Origin: Bacillus horti
GTDB lineage: Bacteria; Bacillota; Bacilli; Caldalkalibacillales; JCM-10596
Direction: 5' to 3'
DNA: 64,000 bases
Assembly (NCBI RefSeq): GCF_030813115.1
Contig: NZ_JAUSTY010000005.1
Coordinates: 124,001-188,000, forward strand
In this document: piece by piece, positions 62,285 to 64,000 of the stretch
How the letters are laid out: the number at the start of each line of letters is the position of its first letter
How positions within the stretch are numbered: position 1 is the stretch's first letter
Made by a program: the position numbers and the translations under genes
The notes under the pieces: generated by a model
What the model was told of the DNA's origin: nothing
The model's database searches: none
The model's input: the letters and a program-made list of their open reading frames with translations, nothing else

Positions 62285-62896
62285 TTAGTTGATAATAGAT
62301 CTAATTTCGTGAGTCTTTAAAAGGCTTTTTAGCTTTTTCAATGCTCCTTGATGTGACTGGGAAATTGCCTGCTGTGACACGCTTAGCTTCTGAGCAATTT
62401 CCTTATCAGTGAGTTGCTCCTGATAGGAGTATCTAAGAATAGTTTGCTGGCGTTGGGTTAAGGACATAAACGCTTCATAAACGTCTTTACTGGCAATTTG
62501 CTGAGATAACTCATTCTGGGCTTCAAAATCTGTTATTGTTCTTAAAAAGGTATCAGGGGATGCTTCAAGTGATAGGTCTATTGCTGGATCATGTAACGTA
62601 ACTTTCTCGTTTCTTTTATCCTGCTTCCGATTGAAATGCATGGCTTCATAATAGATAATCATGGAAACATATTTTATAAATCTTACTTCGGTGTAGTGTT
62701 TTTTAAAGGCCAAATCAACTTCCTTAATATGCTGTGGACTTGGATTAGTAAGGGCAGAAAGCAGCAGCTTTTTATACTCCTCGTTATTTAAAAAAGAAGC
62801 TACAATTCGGTCGGATAAAATGGAGTTCTTGAGTGGTTGATTTAGTTGATCCAATAAAAATGAGTACAGAGCATTTGCTTTCTTTTTTGAATTCAT
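62285..62896 (-). CDS. sigO: SigO-like sigma factor (two-subunit type)
   Basis: A 203-aa protein with a C-terminal sigma region 4: LTQRQQTILRYSYQEQLTDKEIAQKLSVSQQAISQSHQGALKKLKSLL (about 143-190). Its N-terminal half is divergent, with FKKHYTEVRFIKYVSMIIYYEAMHFNRKQ in place of a normal region 2. This matches SigO (YvrI), which needs RsoA for promoter function. AAGGAGGTGA precedes the ATG. It sits 25 nt before rsoA and next to a cell-wall amidase cluster. The targets are unknown. Confidence 0.8.
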   Translation of the reverse strand: MNSKKKANALYSFLLDQLNQPLKNSILSDRIVASFLNNEEYKKLLLSALTNPSPQHIKEVDLAFKKHYTEVRFIKYVSMIIYYEAMHFNRKQDKRNEKVTLHDPAIDLSLEASPDTFLRTITDFEAQNELSQQIASKDVYEAFMSLTQRQQTILRYSYQEQLTDKEIAQKLSVSQQAISQSHQGALKKLKSLLKTHEIRSIIN

Positions 62897-62935
62897 GCTT
62901 GTGTCACCTCCTTATTTTTTGTGAAATGGGTGCAT

Positions 62936-62970
62936 AAAAAATCCCAAGCCACTTAAAAGTGACTCGGGAT
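62936..62970 (-). terminator. Terminator of the 40-aa module gene
   Basis: On the minus strand a 14-bp stem (62970-62957 with 62954-62941, two G-U pairs) is followed by six T residues. It separates the small module gene from sigO. Confidence 0.85.
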
Positions 62971-63002
62971 TATAAGCGTGTTTAATTTTAATTTCTCGAT
63001 CA

Positions 63003-63125
63003 TTAGACTCGTTGAATTAGAATGTTGCTGGCCGTTCCTAAATGACGACCTACTTCTGCTAAAATATTTGCAACCTGTGAATAGGCACCAACCTGTACAC
63101 CGTCTACAATCACACGATAAACCAT
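63003..63125 (-). CDS. 40-aa stand-alone copy of the amidase C-terminal module
   Basis: A 40-aa protein starting MVYRVIVDGVQVGAYS and ending TASNILIQRV. It matches the last 38 residues of the adjacent amidase (YRVVVDGTQVGAFS...SASNILAQKV) at about 60 percent of positions. GGGAGG lies 7 nt before ATG 63125, and a good terminator follows, so it is expected to be expressed. The module resembles SPOR-like cell-wall-binding ends of CwlC-type amidases. It has no signal peptide. It could act as a decoy or regulator of wall binding in the mother cell (inference). Confidence 0.72.
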   Translation of the reverse strand: MVYRVIVDGVQVGAYSQVANILAEVGRHLGTASNILIQRV

Positions 63126-63167
63126 TCGAACACCTCCCATCATCAAGAGTTGTAGAAATGAATCTGC

Positions 63168-63842
63168 TTATACTTTTTGAGCTAAAATATTTGAAGCGGA
63201 CCCAATTCTTTGCTCAATCGCATTTAAGATGTTCTGATGCTCTGAGAAGGCTCCAACCTGTGTACCATCGACAACAACACGATAAAGATTACCGCCGCCG
63301 CTACCTCTTCTTTGAAGATTAAACGCTCTTTCTAGCCCATTCACATGACCTCGAGCGATTGTCCGTAAAAACGTTGCATTTTTTAGTCTTTCAGCATCAG
63401 CTGCTCGATCAATAAACAAGTTCTCTGTAAGGATGGAAGGCATATTCGTTTCTCTTAAGACGGCAAAGTTAGCTGATTTTTTTCCTCGATCTGTTACGCC
63501 CATAGCTTGTACAATTTGTGGGTGAATAAGATCCTGGGCACGTACGGAGCTGGCTGGACGAGTATTATAGATAAATGATTCAAAGCCAGTACCTCCTCCA
63601 GCGTTGATATGAATAGACATGAAATAATTAGCGCCCCATTGATTAGCCAACGCGGCTCTTTGAGATAATCCAACAAATACGTCAGAATCCCTGGTCATTC
63701 GTACTTCAACACCCTGATACTCACTGTTAAGCATATCCCTAATGTGTCTAGCAATGGTCAGGTTCAATGTTTTTTCCTGTAAGCCGTTACCAACAGCACC
63801 TGGATCATTTCCACCATGTCCTGGATCAAGCATAATTTTCAT
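63168..63842 (-). CDS. N-acetylmuramoyl-L-alanine amidase (Amidase_3, CwlC-like)
   Basis: A 224-aa zinc amidase. MKIMLDPGHGGNDPGAVG supplies zinc His9, LQEKTLNL the conserved Glu, FMSIHINAGGGTGFE the third ligand His, and SILTENLFI the catalytic Glu. A short Gly-rich linker leads to the C-terminal module (YRVVVDGTQVGAFS...). It lacks a signal peptide, as does CwlC, which lyses the mother cell in late sporulation. ATG 63842 follows GGGGG by 7 nt; the open frame extends further up to 63974. A sporulation role is inferred by family. Confidence 0.9.
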   Translation of the reverse strand: MKIMLDPGHGGNDPGAVGNGLQEKTLNLTIARHIRDMLNSEYQGVEVRMTRDSDVFVGLSQRAALANQWGANYFMSIHINAGGGTGFESFIYNTRPASSVRAQDLIHPQIVQAMGVTDRGKKSANFAVLRETNMPSILTENLFIDRAADAERLKNATFLRTIARGHVNGLERAFNLQRRGSGGGNLYRVVVDGTQVGAFSEHQNILNAIEQRIGSASNILAQKV

Positions 63843-63869
63843 CTGTGTTCCCCCTTTTTTTGAAATAGA

Positions 63870-63881
63870 AGAAGCGCTTCT
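63870..63881. promoter_or_regulatory. 12-nt palindrome upstream of the amidase
   Basis: AGAAGCGCTTCT is a perfect palindrome about 30 nt before the amidase start. It could be a binding site, but no specific regulator is assigned. The remainder of 63882-64000 shows no gene. Confidence 0.35.
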
Positions 63882-64000
63882 ATCTATAAAGAGGAGAATC
63901 ATGATCAAAAATACAAGGTTGCCACACTTTTTTCTATCAAATCTAGTTTTCAACAAAAGTTGTGACACTATCATTATAGGGGCTATTGATCTAGTAAAAA

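Noticed and set aside
62978-63322. A 114-aa plus-strand frame opposite the amidase end and the 40-aa module
   Set aside because: It is the antisense of two well-supported minus-strand genes.
63870-63881. The palindrome AGAAGCGCTTCT as a CcpA cre site or LexA box
   Set aside because: It lacks the outer TG/CA bases of cre and the GAAC/GTTC half-sites of LexA.

Overview
This is an AT-rich chromosomal window from a Gram-positive, probably endospore-forming member of the Bacillales. The evidence is the purine-rich AAGGAGG-type ribosome sites, sigma-A promoters of Bacillus type, a CIRCE element, a sigma-W promoter in front of pspA, a KinB-like orphan sensor kinase, a CwlC-like amidase, a SigO/RsoA-like split sigma factor, the XpaC-TelA pair, KtrAB and a complete seven-gene Mrp antiporter. 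The Mrp and Ktr pair suits a sodium- or alkali-tolerant bacillus, but the species cannot be named from the sequence. No rRNA, tRNA, CRISPR array, prophage or insertion sequence was seen.

Layout. 0-9 kb: small redox enzymes, hydrolases and acetyltransferases around htpG, which carries a perfect CIRCE operator, and an ArsR/SDR pair sharing a duplicated 28-nt operator. 9.5-14.3 kb: a Rieske-tailed oxidoreductase (YhfW), a membrane-anchored phosphate-binding-like protein, an AAA ATPase, an unknown gene and a frameshifted small secreted protein. 14.6-20.1 kb: divergent cadA/cadC, a TetR regulator with matching operators before itself and a membrane protein, and a Fur-box-controlled ferredoxin-NADP reductase. 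20.3-30.5 kb: PaiB-like protein, orphan histidine kinase, Nudix hydrolase, PpaC, XpaC-TelA, a YxlEFG-like ABC transporter behind a 26-nt palindrome, a kinase-like phosphotransferase, a DinB-like protein and a YcxB-like protein. 30.5-38 kb: an AraC/siderophore-binding regulator whose frame breaks at a C6 run just before a second binding-protein domain, a sucrase/ferredoxin-like protein, and a three-gene minus-strand sugar/polyol operon. 38-43.3 kb: lipoprotein, hydrolase, Cys-rich small protein, PspA and a convergent 856-aa TPM-domain protein. 43.6-48.4 kb: regulators, a Nudix enzyme, a VOC-AlkC-TetR operon, and an HTH regulator next to a DUF3169-like gene split by a 230-bp inversion. 48.5-64 kb: SLH-anchored serine hydrolase, ktrAB, mrpA-G, a MutS2 paralog without Smr domain, sigO/rsoA, a 40-aa orphan module and its parent amidase.

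How the genes work together. Ion homeostasis is concentrated at 50.8-59.1 kb: KtrAB imports potassium and Mrp expels sodium in exchange for protons. Envelope stress is represented by sigma-W/PspA/TPM, XpaC-TelA, YxlEFG and SigO/RsoA. Metal handling appears as cadA/cadC, the Fur-boxed reductase and the AraC-binding protein plus Suc_Fer cluster.

The two most unusual points are: (1) positions 47651-47880 are inverted relative to an intact DUF3169-like gene, and flipping them between ACTAG/CTAGT ends restores one continuous frame behind its own ribosome site; (2) removing one C from the C6 run at 32144-32149 would create a single AraC-PBP-PBP protein of about 820 residues. Both could be real switches, fixed mutations or assembly errors, and each is testable with reads.
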